DNA of 64,000 nucleotides from Siphonodentalium dalli (GCA_032622095.1 CP136068.1:113041546-113105545), one strand, 5' to 3'; shown: positions 35,537 through 47,630, counted from the stretch's first letter. The notes: a model not told the origin generated them from the letters alone. Translations and numbers: made by a program.

Positions 35537-36688
35537 AGATGGTGTGCAGGTTTTCGCAGGTGAAATTCAAAGATGCCGCCGATGGCAACGGTATCTATAG
35601 ACAACAACGCGCGAGTGTGCTCGTTTCGTTACTCTGTTCTGCGCCGATGAAATGTTACCGTGCTACATTCAGATTTGATGCACGCTGAAGCGGCCGATGT
35701 CGGTGAATCGAAAACTAAAGTTAGCCGCTCTAGGCCAATCAGAATGCTTGTTTTTAGTGACAAATATTCAATTGAATTTCTATCTCTATGACATCAAATG
35801 CGGGATAAATTTCTGCAGATAATTGAGCCGTATCCAAAGACGCGTCCTATTACAAGTACGTTTATGCGAAAACCGGATCGTGACATTTCAGTTATCTGTC
35901 AATAAGAAACTATGGGTGCCATAAATTCCCTTTCCATGTGACACCTTGCCTCAGCTGACGCCTGGGCTATAACAATAACAATAATTATAAATGACTGCAA
36001 AAAACCCCTAAAATATGCAATGATAAATGTTTGATTTATTTTCTCGCAGACAGTCATGATTTCAGATGGTAGGCTATGCACATACCCTGGTTGGATTCAT
36101 AGTCTAAATATTGCAGAGTATTTTTTTTGTAATGTTTCCTTTTAAACTGTATCGACCTACAAATTGATTATTTGAAATTGAGATTTTTTGAAAAGTCACG
36201 AATGGGGCCCCTTCTTAAGTGGTGCGCGTGCAAACACATACACGTAGATACTGCGTACGTACACTAGTCGTATTAGATACTCGTAGTTTCCATTTTGTGT
36301 TTGAGTAGCATCGCATCTCACCCAACAAAATGTACAACACATTACTACAACATATAACAAAAATAAGCTTTGCTACTCTTCGCAATAATGTTCCAACAGT
36401 TTGAGTATTCCACTTACCAAATTTGAGAACAATTGGATAACTACAACTTGAGATATCATCTTGATACCATACATCAATATCATAAAATATTTATGTCAAA
36501 TAACAAGATTAGATGCATGTTGTGTTCTTATTTCAATGCATCGAGCCGATCAGTGAATACCCAAACATACTGACTACTACATGTTGTATTCAACTCATAT
36601 TTCGGAAAACACCAATTACATCGATCGTTTACCATATCAGAAAACACAATGTATGAACCATGCGCCGTGCAGAGTTCAGTCCCCTATA

Positions 36689-37129
36689 CGCATCACTTAC
36701 CGCAGACGTTGCCACCACTACACATAATGTGAAGAAATCGCACATTTATTTATTTGAGACTTGTGTAGGGGTTGCAATTCATTCTGCATTATTCTGAGAA
36801 AGTGAACTGTCCATATTCATTTTAAAATTGTCTAGATCAAGCCAGAATGATTTGTAACTGACAAAACACTTCAATAACAATGTTAGATTTAATTAAGAAA
36901 ATACACATGCCGGCAGCCGCGGTCAGACACAGCGTAGCAAGGGACTGAACTTTGTTTTACAGCTTGTGTATGAACTACCAAACAAACTGTAATGATTCGA
37001 CCAAGATCATGTTAACAAGATGATACATTATTTTACCCCTAAATATTTTGGAGGGCTATTATAATAAACATGTCCGTGCGTGTGTCCGTGCGTATGTCCG
37101 CTGTCCCCCATATGCACTTGGGGTATGAA
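36689..37129. other. No feature recognised
   Basis: About 440 bp of unique sequence right of the duplication. A short imperfect repeat of GTGTCCGTGCG lies at 37072-37100. Confidence 0.5.
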
Positions 37130-37133
37130 TTAA

Positions 37134-37682
37134 CCCTTTCGTGACGGGCGCTGAGGTGGTGCAGCGGCGTTGGCGGTGGGTATGCTGTTAAAATATAAAC
37201 CTCCTTCAAAAACCGCCATAAACATAAAGAATAGTAAAATATTGACAGACTTTGTTCTTATCCCAATCAGAAATATGGCAAAAACAGTATGTAATTGTCA
37301 TATTTTTCCCTTTGTTATGTAAACAAAAGCAAAAAAACGTTACGTGTCCTGGCTTTTATTTAGATCCGGATATGGTAAACATAAAGAGCGTTATTGGTTA
37401 ATGTTTTATGTTTTCCTGATATGGAAATAATAAAGTGCGTTTATATCATTTGTGTGTGATTAACCAATAGAAATGCGCTGTGTTATGTAAACAGAAGCAC
37501 AACTTATGTAACACGAGCATGCTCTTGTTTGCGTACACCATCGTACGTCTTGACGACAATATACTATTTACGCGTTGATTATGTTTGGTATATGAACAAA
37601 ACTATATTTATTTAAATATTCCTTATATTGATGGCCATTTGAACAAATATGAATATTTCTGCTACGAATGCCGCCCGTGCCT
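37134..37682 (+). mobile_element. TTAA-flanked MITE, family D copy 3
   Basis: TTAA at 37130-37133 and 37683-37686. The interior aligns with 1738-2718: GCGTTGGCGGTGGGTATGCT, AAAACCGCCATAAACA, GTTATGTAAACAAAAGC, TAAAGAGCGTT. The right terminus GCCGCCCGTGCCT is the inverted form of the left GGGCGC block, giving short imperfect terminal inverted repeats. Confidence 0.7.
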
Positions 37683-37689
37683 TTAATGA

Positions 37690-37835
37690 TCAAGTGCACA
37701 GCCAGTGCATTCTCTTATAAATGCGATTCTCCCATAGGGAGCTTCCCAAAAATAAGAGAACGAATGGGCTTACAATGTCAATGTATATATTGTTAGACCA
37801 ATGTATTCTCTTAGATATGCTAGGGTTCCGCGAAT
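37690..37835 (+). repeat. Degenerate copies of the 27-bp hairpin module
   Basis: CAGTGCATTCTCTTATAAATGCGA at 37698 onward and CCAATGTATTCTCTTAGATATGC at 37799 are diverged forms of the arm found intact at 38004. A partial inverted arm (AATAAGAGAACGAATGGGC) lies at 37750-37770. Confidence 0.6.
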
Positions 37836-37956
37836 GTTTTTCGCAAACTTTCAGGATACTCCATGCAGTCATGGTGGGTAAATGTATAACTGGCGTTTGT
37901 ATGGACTCGTGGTGTGTGGTGGTCACATATGAGGTCCACATCAGAAGTCATATTAA

Positions 37957-38190
37957 CCCTTTGAGTGCCAGGTCCGATTTTTGTATCAACCCATATACCC
38001 TGTGCCAATGCATTCTCTTATATATGCGAGTATAGGTCGCCTCGCATATATAAGAGAATGCATTGGCTTAATTTATTTTATTTTATTTTTTACAATTTTT
38101 TACAATTTTAATATATTTTATTATATTCTTTAACAGACTTATTGTGTAGGGGTTTAGGGCCGATAATATCGGCCCCTGGCACTCAAAGGG
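37957..38190. mobile_element. piggyBac-like MITE (234 bp) with internal perfect hairpin
   Basis: TTAA at 37953-37956 and 38191-38194. Terminal inverted repeats start CCCTTTGAGTGCCAGG on both strands. CCC-type ends at TTAA are typical of piggyBac-class elements. Subterminally GGGCCGATAATATCGGCCC is itself a palindrome. The left half carries the perfect 27-bp-arm hairpin (38004-38067). Confidence 0.82.
38004..38067. repeat. Perfect 27-bp inverted repeat, 10-bp loop
   Basis: Arms at 38004-38030 and 38041-38067 (GCCAATGCATTCTCTTATAT + ATGCGAG) are perfectly complementary with spacer TATAGGTCGC. Related hairpins are at 41215-41283, 52740-52808 and 53020-53088. Confidence 0.95.
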
Positions 38191-38699
38191 TTAAAATGAG
38201 TATATACTGTATCTCTGAGCTTCAGGTGAATTTCTGTCGATCACCCACATTGAAAATGGACTTCACATTTTGTCCATATAAAACGGATTGCGTTTTCTGC
38301 ATCCCACATATGTGTTTTCTACATATCTGTGCCAACGTGGCACCATTTGAACAAATCATTGAACGTCGACATGTATGATTCCACTATAGTTGGCATACAC
38401 ACCACTTCAGAAGTTATGGTATGACTCAGATGCGTAACATGGAACAAACGTCGCACTACCGACGACTCGAATTCAATTCGAATTGGACAGGAGGTTAATT
38501 CTAAATTCGTCTGTTGAAACAAACAAACAGACGTCGCATTTTATTCAAGACGAATATAACAGACGTGAAAAAAGGCACAAAGCGTTCAGGAGGGGTTTTG
38601 ATCAAAACTAAAATGTGAAGTTATACTGTATAATACATCAATGGAACAACTATTCGAATATATGTGAACTATTTATCTATATCTATATTTTCTAATGTA

Positions 38700-38765
38700 T
38701 GTATATGTGTGTGAGGGTGTGTGTGTGTGGGGGGGGGGGGTGTCTGTCTGTATGTGTGTGTGTGG
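38700..38765 (+). repeat. (TG)n/G-rich microsatellite
   Basis: TGTGTGTGTG interrupted by a run of ten G and followed by further TGTG/TCTG repeats. Confidence 0.9.
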
Positions 38766-38774
38766 TCCCGGTTA

Positions 38775-39500
38775 AAAATGTCTAAAGTAACGCTGTCGGC
38801 GTCAGGGCAGAAAAGGAGGAGGGGCAACACAATCGATTATTTGTTGTCGCCGATCTCCATCAAAATTGTAATGTATATAATTATCGCCATGGCATAAGGA
38901 ATCTAATGGCGTTGTATAAAGATGCCAAATAGCTGTAGTTGGAGTCATGAGTGAGAAGGGAGAGGGGCACCAAAATTGATGGGAATATATTTTGTCGCCG
39001 ATTTCCACAAAATTGATAGATAATCGTCGCCATGATATGAGGAGCCTACTGGTGTGGTTTAAAGTTGTCAAAGTATTGTCGTTCGTGCCACGAGCGGTGC
39101 ACCAAAAGCGATACAATATATTTTGTCGTGGATTTCAATCAAATGTATATTACGATGAGTCTAATAGTTGGTTTAAAGACACTAAATTGTGCCGTTCGCG
39201 TCAAATGTATAATAATCTCAATGATACGTTGGATTTAATCAAGTGTTTTAAATATTGGAACCGTTCGAGTCTGGTATAGGGAGGTTATAATAATAATATT
39301 TTTGTCGCCGATTCCATTAAACCTGTATGGATAAGTGCGGATAAAGATGACAAAATGGCACAGTAGGGGGCATGCAGGAACGCAGTGGGAGGACAAAATT
39401 GATAAACAATATTAATTTGTCCCCAATTTCTTCAAAATATAATAGATATAGAAATAAGAAAGAGAAGAGTTAATGGTGTGGTTTAAGGTTTCATGAATGG
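38775..39500 (+). repeat. Degenerate tandem repeats, family F
   Basis: Recurring blocks TTTGTCGCCGATTTC, ATCGTCGCCATGATA, GAGGAATCTAATGG and TGTGGTTTAAAG appear about every 130-180 bp (38847, 38995, 39127, 39305). Further diverged members are at 42060-42260, 54975-55040 and 55790-56020. No ORF or terminal structure is conserved. Probably an old satellite or composite repeat. Confidence 0.6.
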
Positions 39501-39990
39501 CGCTGTCAAAGTCAGGGATTTGTTCAGCTAGGGGAGGGCATTATAGGGGCATCGTAATTACAACTAATAGGGGCATCATAATTGATAAAGCCGTACGTGT
39601 TGTTTCAGAAATGTCCTTTAAATATATATTCGGCACCCCCCACGTTACGAGGAATCTAAATCAGTGGGTTTTAAAATGCTAAAAGTTGCACCTTCTGAGT
39701 TTAGGTGTGGGGTTGCGGCACCTAAATGGACACAACATAATATTTTCAATAGAAAAACGCATCAAGTATTTTGCTACAATTAATGACTCATTGCATGGGA
39801 ATCACCTTGATGATTGATTGCTCAGGCTTTGATCAATATGGAAGAATGTGACAGTAATATGCTATTACCGAAAATTTCACGTCGTTTGTGCCATGTCACA
39901 AGAAATAACGTCTGAGGTACGCGCAATTACAACTATTTTCTTTTCTCGGGACGAATTAATCACTATAATCAAATCGACACTGCGTGCTGA
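39230..39990 (+). repeat. Diverged direct duplication, left copy
   Basis: Aligns over about 750 bp with 41985-42690: GTTCGAGTC, ATAAGTG-GGATAA, GGAGCATGCAGGAA-GCAGTG, GATAAAGCCGTACGTGTTGT, GCATGGGAATCACCTTGAT and ATTACCGAAAAT. Substantially diverged, so far older than the 11.7-kb duplication. Confidence 0.7.
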
Positions 39991-39999
39991 AATGTTTTG

Positions 40000-40848
40000 T
40001 TTCCCAAAACTCTGTTTTGTGTGAAATTGAGTTGATATTTTTTGGACACCGGTTCTCATATTCGGTAATTCATAGAGCATGTGAAGTATATCGATTTGAA
40101 ACAACCTTTTGTCTGTATTGAACAAAATACTGGCAATTTGAATGAAAACTGTGAGGTTTTTAGGGATAATTCTCTATTTTATGTTCGGATAATTTATATA
40201 TATTTAATTAACACAAACATCCTGTTCTGTTCATGCTTAAACTGGCATGGACGCGAAATATCCAGCGATGCGAACAAACTGCTAGAATTGTGCTTCATTA
40301 TAAAGTATCGCCAATGGAAGGGTTATATATTTGATTGTTGTTTCCAAAGCGGCTAGGAAACATGAAAGTCGATTTGTTGATTCGTTGTGGATCCCATATC
40401 CTATATTAAGTATTGAGCATAAGTCGGTGCAATGAATGATAAATGGCATCATGTACAAAAGGCAATACTATACGAAAATGCGCAATATATATTCATGTGT
40501 TGGTTCCGGACAGTCTAGGACACACAAAAAAGCGGCTGGCTAATAAGAAATGCGATTGTTTTGTGCTTTGGGGATACATTCCTATTTAAATTTGTCAGTA
40601 GACTCCGAGCTGAAGGCATATGCTATCTACATTAAATGGTGGACAAAAGGTTCGCAGGACTAACAAGAAATATATATAAACGTATATGGATGGGATGGGT
40701 GTCGATAGTGTGCACATGGCCCTTTTAAAAGCGGCTGGCAAATTGGAAAGGAGAACTCATCACAAACTGAATGAAAATGCTCTCAATATTAACTATGGGT
40801 GTTGACAAAGGATAGTTATGTTAGGAAGCACACAGTATGCATGAATAT
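40000..40848. other. No gene seen
   Basis: A 91-codon plus-strand frame at 40081-40356 has no recognisable domain. Loose repeats of TGGACAAAAGG and ATTCATGTGTTGGTTC link this area with 41640-41710. Confidence 0.4.
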
Positions 40849-40851
40849 TAA

Positions 40852-41330
40852 CCCTTTCAGTGCCAGGGGCCGATCGCATCGGCCCTAATTTACGGTCTGT
40901 AAAATCGGCCCTTTTTTATTTTTATTTTTTTATAGATTTGTTGTTGTTTTTTGGGTTGAATTTTGTTTGGGTATGCTTAAGCATGGTATAGCGAATTTAA
41001 AATCAAACTGGTTAAAACCTTAGGGGCATGTTATAACTCAAAACTATCACCAAGTATTCATAGTAATAATTTTGATGCCCATGAAAAACGTAAGCTTCCC
41101 TGGCACTAAACCTACAAAATAAGTCTGGCACTGAAAGAGAGTAGAATATAAGTAAACATTATTAAAATTGAAAAAAATTGTAAAAAATAATAACAAATGA
41201 TGAAAATTTGTTAGGCCAATGCATTCTCTTATATATGCGAGGCGACCTATGGTCGACTCACATATATAAGAGAATGCATTGGCACAGGGTATATGGGTTC
41301 ATACAAAAATCGGACTTGGCACTGAAAGGG
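40852..41330. mobile_element. piggyBac-like MITE (479 bp), same family as 37957-38190
   Basis: TTAA at 40848-40851 and 41331-41334. Termini CCCTTTCAGTGCCAGG and, on the reverse strand, CCCTTTCAGTGCCAAG. GGCCGATCGCATCGGCC is a subterminal palindrome. The hairpin module sits near the right end (41215-41283). It is inverted relative to the 37957 copy and carries about 240 bp of additional interior. Confidence 0.82.
41215..41283. repeat. 27-bp-arm hairpin, one mismatch, palindromic loop
   Basis: Arms 41215-41241 and 41257-41283 differ from perfect complementarity at one base (CTCACAT for CTCGCAT). The spacer GCGACCTATGGTCGA is itself an inverted repeat (CGACC/GGTCG), so the whole 69 bp can form one long stem. 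Confidence 0.93.
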
Positions 41331-41984
41331 TTAAAGTGATGTTAAGCACTCTGCTGTGGCTCACAACGTTCAAACTTGCTTGACGTCGATATCTCAATAA
41401 ATTTGTTTCAGCATTGCCTCGTTGCTTATCATTGCTTAAAGATCGCGTAGTTTAGACGTCGTGTTTTTGAAAGTGCCCAGCCGATGATGTTGAATGTCTT
41501 GATAATAATCCTTTAATGGTACGTTCTTCAAATGGGCGGAGTGACATATATCAGTTTGAAGTGTTTGAGTAAGCACATAATATATGTTGTGGACAAAATG
41601 CAATAATATCAGGAATTCGTTATTGTTTAAGGCACAAAGAGATATGCCCTCAATATTAACTGAGGATGTGGACAAAAGGTAATGCACACTCTGTATGGAT
41701 GTGTTGGTTCACCGTGTATATATAACTCACACATCTCTTCGTAACATGTGTATTCATGTCATATCGAGAACAAGACAACCATAATCAGAAATTGTATCGC
41801 CCTCAAGATCATATTATTGTGCATATATATATATATATTAATTATAATATAAAGTATATTCGTTTCATGAATGAACCACCTCAGAATTATGTTAAAACAA
41901 CTAATCCTTCAGATTATTACAAAAAATTGCGGCCTATTACTGCAGTTTTCTCATACACCACACCAGAAACCTCTAAATGATGAA

Positions 41985-42760
41985 TTAAATAAAGTGTTTT
42001 AAATATTTGTAACGTTCGAGTCGGGGATATGAAGACTGGGCACCAAATACATGTATATATAATATTTTTTTTCGCCGTATCAAACCTCTATGAATAAGTG
42101 TGGATAACGATGACCACATTTCATAGTAGGGAGCATGCAGGAATGCAGTGTGGAGGATAACAACATTGATAGACAATATTAATTTGTCCTCGATTTCTTC
42201 CAAATGTAAAAAAGGAGGAATTAATGGTGTGGTTTAAGGTTTCAAGAATGGGGCCGTCACCTTCATGGATTGGGTCAGCTAGAGAAGGGCATTATATGGG
42301 CGTCATAGTTGATAAAGCCGTACGTGTTGTTTCAGCAATTCCCTTAAAATATATATTCGGCATCCCCACGATACGAGGAATATAAATTAGTGGTTTTAAA
42401 ATGCTAAAAGATGGATACAAAATGACATGTTCAACAGAAAACCGTATCAAGTATTTTGTTACAATTTAATGACCCATCATTGCATGGGAATCACCTTGAT
42501 AAGTGATTACTCAGGCTTTGGACAATATGTATGAATGCGACATTAATCGACTATTACCGAAAATATCACGTCGTTTGTACCATGTTATACAAGCTATAGC
42601 GTCTGAAGTACGCGCTATTGCAAATATTTACTTTTCAACTCCAGACGAATTAATCACTTTAATCAAATCGACGCTGGGTGCTGTGCGATATGCACTTAAT
42701 CGCTATAGTTCCACTGACACGGCCAGATCAGCCTTACTAAATTTCCTAAAATAACTCGCA
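41985..42760 (+). repeat. Diverged direct duplication, right copy, with an 83-codon open frame
   Basis: Counterpart of 39230-39990. At 42503-42754 it keeps an open frame (NRLLPKISRRLYHVIQAIAS) that in the left copy shows the same wording (LLPKISRRLCHV) but is broken soon after. This could be a small coding remnant; I recognise no family. Confidence 0.5.
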
Positions 42761-43511
42761 TCACTTGAAACCCGAAACGTGTTGTCCTGCCAGCTATCCC
42801 CATCGCCCCGTTGGCACGGCCAGATCAGCGTAGCAGTAACCACCCATAGTATAGGGCATAACAAGGGACATTCATAAGGGGTACCGGATCCGTGTCGGAT
42901 GAAACATCCTTTCTAGTCCCGAGTCTACTCTACATTGTGTAACTTATATATCTGAATGTGGCATGTTTAGTTACATAGGCTTAATTTCAGCGACGTACAT
43001 TGTATAACTCTCACTATTATACATTGCTATAAGCTGGGGAATATACTCAAAGGCTGATATCTAAACCAAATAGGCATATCGAAGTCTGATCGCATCCAAA
43101 AACTATCTATAAGTTAAGCAAGCATTCGCATCGTTACCACTATTTATGCGATCCTTCACAATGTCATACCCTAAACATCATACCAGGTCGTTTTATTTGT
43201 CTTGCATATTATCATATTATTCATTTTTGATAGTTTTTCAATAACAATATCTTGAGTGTTGAAGCGATTGTTATGTAAACAAAACAGTTATAGTGATTTG
43301 TCAACAAATATAGCTGATCGCATAATGTGATTTTAAGAATATGTTTCAATGTTTTGACATTTGTCAATGTTTACCGTCAAATGTTGACTAAACATTGGTA
43401 TCTAATTGGACTTTTATCGGTAACATGCCACCGTAGCAGAAATTTTGATATGCATGTAATAACGGTTTCAATTTGCGAAATGACGTTATTGGAGAGTTAT
43501 TCCTCGTGAAA
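42761..43511. other. No feature recognised
   Basis: AT-rich unique sequence; a 60-codon frame at 43327-43509 has no domain. Confidence 0.45.
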
Positions 43512-43515
43512 TTAA

Positions 43516-43830
43516 AGGGGTACTGTACACTAAATCCGGTCATTTATGTGATCATTTCCTTTTATACTCAACAGAATATATGTAACAAATTAATGAATTT
43601 GAGACATAGATGAGTGCAAAATTCACTCATGTGCTCTATGAACGATGCAAACAACATGGTAATTATGATTTAAATGAATTTATGGCTGGAGGCTTAAATT
43701 ACCATGTTGTTTGTATCGTTCATATGGTAAATCATTGCATGGCGCACATTCATGCCTTTGTTGCATATATTGTGTTGAGTATAAAAGAAGATGGTCCAAT
43801 AAATGGTCGGATTTAGTGTACAGTAACCCT
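43516..43830. mobile_element. Fold-back MITE with TTAA flanks (315 bp)
   Basis: TTAA at 43512-43515 and 43831-43834. Termini AGGGGTACTGTACACTAAAT and, on the reverse strand, AGGGTTACTGTACACTAAAT; inverted similarity continues through CTTTTATACTCAACA and resumes in the centre (CAAACAACATGGTAATT against AATTACCATGTTGTTTG). Most of the element is one long imperfect palindrome. The 68-codon frame across it is fortuitous. Confidence 0.85.
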
Positions 43831-44099
43831 TTAAGCACGAAATTGATATATTTTCGCACGCATCAAGTCTTGTGATGATACTTGTTTTACATACATTTAG
43901 AAATGCATGTTATGAACCCACTTCAAAGGCATTGTGCCCCTTTAATAGTATGTACATGTAAGCAACCCCACCGTTTGGGCTTATTCACACGCGACCGGTA
44001 ACTGGACGAGTTTTGTAAATTCCGCTATCAACTGGGGACGAGATGTAGATTATATATATTATATGATCCAAAACATCGATAACACTTAAATCAACAAAT

Positions 44100-44430
44100 A
44101 GGACGTGAAACTAACATCGGCTTCTATAAGACATGCGATGACGCTTCACGTAACTACGCGCTGTTTGCCCGCGTAAACAAATAGTCCCAGACAAATAAAA
44201 ACTCCTTGACGTATTTAATGGCGTATATTTAATTAAATAACTTTTCAAACTTCATTCATGAGAGATTGTTGTAGACAAATTGGAACCCATGGTATTTTGA
44301 GACAGAGCATACGGAAGGTACAGTAGACAACAACCCGACAGTCAAAGGTCACCTGGCAATATGTCCTGCATATCACACTTTATAGAATGGGTTTATTGAA
44401 TGGAATAAGGGTGGATCATGTAATAAATAA
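44100..44430 (+). repeat. Dispersed repeat E, copy 2
   Basis: Diverged direct copy of 8150-8545; GCGTATATTTAAT and GGTCACCTGGCA are the clearest shared blocks. It is about 60 bp shorter than the first copy. Confidence 0.65.
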
Positions 44431-45365
44431 GGTTTACATCAAAAGAAAATTGAAAAATACTTGCCATCATCAACAGAAAATATTCAATAAAATAATTAGT
44501 ATGAGTTATGAATGGGATACACTTACGTACACAAAGAACCAAGTGTAAAAACCTGATAATTATAACGAAAATAAGTAAGGCTTAAGTCATTTACTCATTT
44601 TCACTATACTTACCACGTTGTTCTGTACAGTCCATGGAGTACATTAGTGTATTTTGCACTCATCCCAGTCTCGAATTCATTAATTTGTTGAATAGTTCTG
44701 TTGAAAAGAGTAGGAGATGGCCCCATAAATGTCTGTTGTTAGGTACAATCTCCCTTTAAATACCTCAATTAAAAAATGATTTCTATATTCAAACGATATG
44801 TTATATTTCTCATGACGAGTCACTTCAACTTATCAAGATGTAGTTTGTTTTTATATTTGTGTTCGCTATCACCTGATCTTTTCTGGATCTGACGGCTGTA
44901 TTTATAGGTGCATGCGGTAAATCCACAGTGCGCAGGTGCCGAAATACATATGGCGACCATGACAAACAGATATGCATGCTTCCAACCACTAGGTGAGTTG
45001 CCATCACCTCAGGTATACTGTCAAATGTACATTTAAACGGACGTGGCTCATCCGAGCTTCCAAATTATGTCTACGAAATTTGGAAGCAGGTATAAGATAG
45101 GTTGATCAATGCACGAAATGTTGATATGCCGGCTTCATGTGCTCTGGTAAATATTTTCCATGGTCACAGCCATTTTCCAGCTGTATTCACTGTATCGCAC
45201 AGAGGTACAACAAAGGCTCTTTATTTCTACCATATTAGAAATAGACCAGCATGGAACACTCCTCTCATGAAAATGGCTGGGTTTTTTTTTTTTTTTTGGG
45301 AACACAAATAACGTGCTCAAAGCTGTATTTTATATGACTCCAATCCGTCTTTCTGAGACATGTAA
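44431..45365. other. No feature recognised
   Basis: Only short frames. A T17 run is at 45281-45298. GGAAGCAGGTATAAGATAGG near 45084 shows no repeat partner. Confidence 0.45.
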
Positions 45366-45520
45366 GATAGATAGATAGATAATGATTTATTGGCAAAAAA
45401 CATCCACACGAGGACAGTTTGCTAATACAATGGATAGTAGTATACAAAACATGTGATACTAAAATATACAAGAACAAAATTACATAATATGCTAAGATGT
45501 ACAAGGATCATGTATCATAT

Positions 45521-45779
45521 TTATGGTTTCCTAACTGTTATTTGCTCAGCACGAGTATCGAAGAAGCGACGGATCAGTTTACATATTATTCGTGTTAGAG
45601 TGGGACAGTCATTTGTCAATATAGTAGTAAATTGATCGTTGGCGTTAATGCGTTGAAAATTCGGATTATGGTTAACCATTGATTCGAGAAGCTCTCTTCG
45701 TAGTTGTGAATATGCAGTGCATTCCATAAGGAAATGTATTTCATCTTCTACGACATCATCGCAGCAAAACACACACTTT
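45521..45779 (-). pseudogene. LINE C-terminal Cys/His domain, frameshifted from RT
   Basis: The frame reads CVFCCDDVVEDEIHFLMECT and YSQLRRELLESMVN, the zinc-binding-type C-terminal motif (C-x2-C...H-x4-C) that follows the thumb in these elements. A one-base shift in the A-run at about 45782 separates it from RT; correcting the frame in the mind makes the two continuous. Confidence 0.8.
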
Positions 45780-47630
45780 CTATTTTCTAATTACTGGGGG
45801 CTGTAAATGACGCCCCTTTTCTATAGCAAGTACATGGTTACTGATTCTGAATCTGGTGAAAGCTATTCTGTCTTCCAATGATTTCGCGTTCAGAAGATAG
45901 GGCTCAAGCCTATACTCTTTCTTGTAAAGCCGATATGTTCTGAGTTTGTTGCTGCCTGATTTTGAGCAGTCGTCACTCAGGCTAGCTTGGAAGTACTCGT
46001 TATAGCTATTTTGTAAAGATTTTCGGAAATTTTTCGTTATCATGTCGGTGGCGTGACCAGTCTCTGGTAATGTTAACCCTAGAGATTCGACTGATTTGAA
46101 AATTGATTTTGAAGATAATACCGTCCGTTGTTCTTTAACCGCATTTCGTAGAAGTTCGCAGTCCGAACGCGAGGTGACACTGATAGCATAATTCGAAATT
46201 CTGCAAGCTGAATCTATATACAGAGGATAGCTGCCTAGTTCTGCACGGACAGCATTATTTGATGCATATTTTCCAGCACCTAATAAACGTTTGCAAAATT
46301 TAATATGAACTGATTCACAGGCTAGGAGATCGTGATTTTTAGATGTTATCTCGACACCCCACATTTCACTGCCATACAGAATTATTGGATTGATCAGTTT
46401 ATGGAACAGTTTGAGTGAAGTTAATAATGGGAGAGGTGATGTATGGTTACACGCATTGAATAGTGAGTACATCGCTTTGAGCCCTTTAGCGCTTAAGTTT
46501 GTGATAGCTTTTGTGAACTTGCCATTACTAGAAAAGGTTATACCAAGGTACGTATATTCCCGGACATTTTCGAGTTTGATCTCGGAGATATGAAAGGATG
46601 GAATTATTGTTGATTGTCTCGCCCGAAAAATCATGCATTTAGTTTTTTCCTCGTTAACTTTAAGTTCATTCGCATCAGTGTATAGTTTCAGTTTGTTTAG
46701 ACAGTTTTGGAGTCCCGTGGAACTATCAGACAATAGAACGAGGTCGTCAGCGAAAAGAATATGATTGCACTGACTATCCCCGATCGTCACTGGATCACAC
46801 GATTCGTCAAATATATTCCTAATGTCATCGATAAATAGTTTGTATAAATTCGGTGATAATATGTATCCTTGCCTGACCCCAATGGTCGATAAGCAAGCAG
46901 GTCCAAGTCCTCTATTTGTCTTAGTTGTGTAACAACTTGAAGAATATAGTGAACGGATTATACGCAGTGATTGGCCCTCTACTCCGATGTGTTGCATTTT
47001 ATCGAAGAGCAGTTGCCCATTCACGGTATCAAATGCCTTTCGGAAGTCTATAAAGGCAGCATACAGCGGTCGCTTCAGTGACTTATATCGTTGAACTATG
47101 GCATGCAGCACAAACGCGCTATCAATTGTACTCTTTCCTTTAGAAAATCCGAATTGATTTTCACTAATAATTTTATTTTTTACAGGAAAATCTGTTAATC
47201 TACGGTTTATAATTTTATTAAACAGTTTCCCAATTGTGGAGCTTAATGCTATAGCGCGGTAGTTATTCGGATCACCCTTGTCACCTTTTTTGTGGATTAA
47301 GCTGAGAATTGACTCGCTCCATGCAGTTGGGTAGTTCCCTGTGTGAAGAATTATGTTAAATATTTTGGCAAAGCCATCACTCATTAGAGGAACAACCACC
47401 TTCAAAAGCTCATTCGATATCTGGTCTGGTCCCACTGATTTATTCGATTTCAATTCTCTAGTGGCGGACAGAATTTCCTCTACCGTGATAACTTCATCAG
47501 TAATTTTCACAGCAGGCGAGATGCCCGAGGAGTTCATGTTTTCGTCAATGTAAATATTAGGTGAATCTGTACAAAAAAGTGACCTGAAAAATTCAATTGA
47601 CCTATCAGCGTCTAAGTCATTTTCGGTGAC
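45780..47630 (-). pseudogene. LINE reverse transcriptase domain
   Basis: 585 codons from the first Met, open in frame back to the TAA at 47631. Motifs in order: LISLIHKKGDKGDPNNYRAI-like finger (here SILSLIHKKGDKGDPNNYRA), ENQFGFSKGKSTIDS, YAAFIDFRKAFDTVN (motif A, catalytic Asp), GVRQGYILSPNLYKLFIDD (motif B), NHILFADDLVLLSDS (motif C, FADD with both Asp) and NEEKTKCMIF (motif D), then thumb. Motif B has RQGY where RQGC or RQGD is usual. It synthesises cDNA at the nicked target in active relatives. It resembles CR1/Jockey-group elements; the exact clade is not determined. Confidence 0.9.

Larger units (their letters stand above)
24940..36688 (+). repeat. Large tandem duplication, copy 2 (~11,746 bp)
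   Basis: Direct, head-to-tail repeat of 13265-24939. The offset is +11,675 at the left, +11,733 after the 58-bp duplication near 29670-29727, +11,737 from about 31807, and +11,746 after the TAG-repeat expansion near 34795. Single-base differences include those at 14452/26127-region (GCGTG to GCGCG), 15908/27583 and 33946-region. An uncollapsed second haplotype is an alternative to a genuine duplication. Confidence 0.95.

Noticed and set aside
37690-38035. Overlapping ORFs on both strands
   Set aside because: They run through MITE termini and hairpin arms, and the peptides are repeat-derived.
43610-43816. 68-codon plus-strand ORF
   Set aside because: It spans the centre of a palindromic MITE, and its repeated words come from the inverted arms.
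45102-45504. Short ORFs on both strands near the T17 run
   Set aside because: They depend on the homopolymer (F/K runs) and lie in unique AT-rich sequence without domain or splice support.
46390-47553. Plus-strand ORFs of 66-67 codons within the LINE
   Set aside because: They are antisense shadows of the reverse transcriptase frame.
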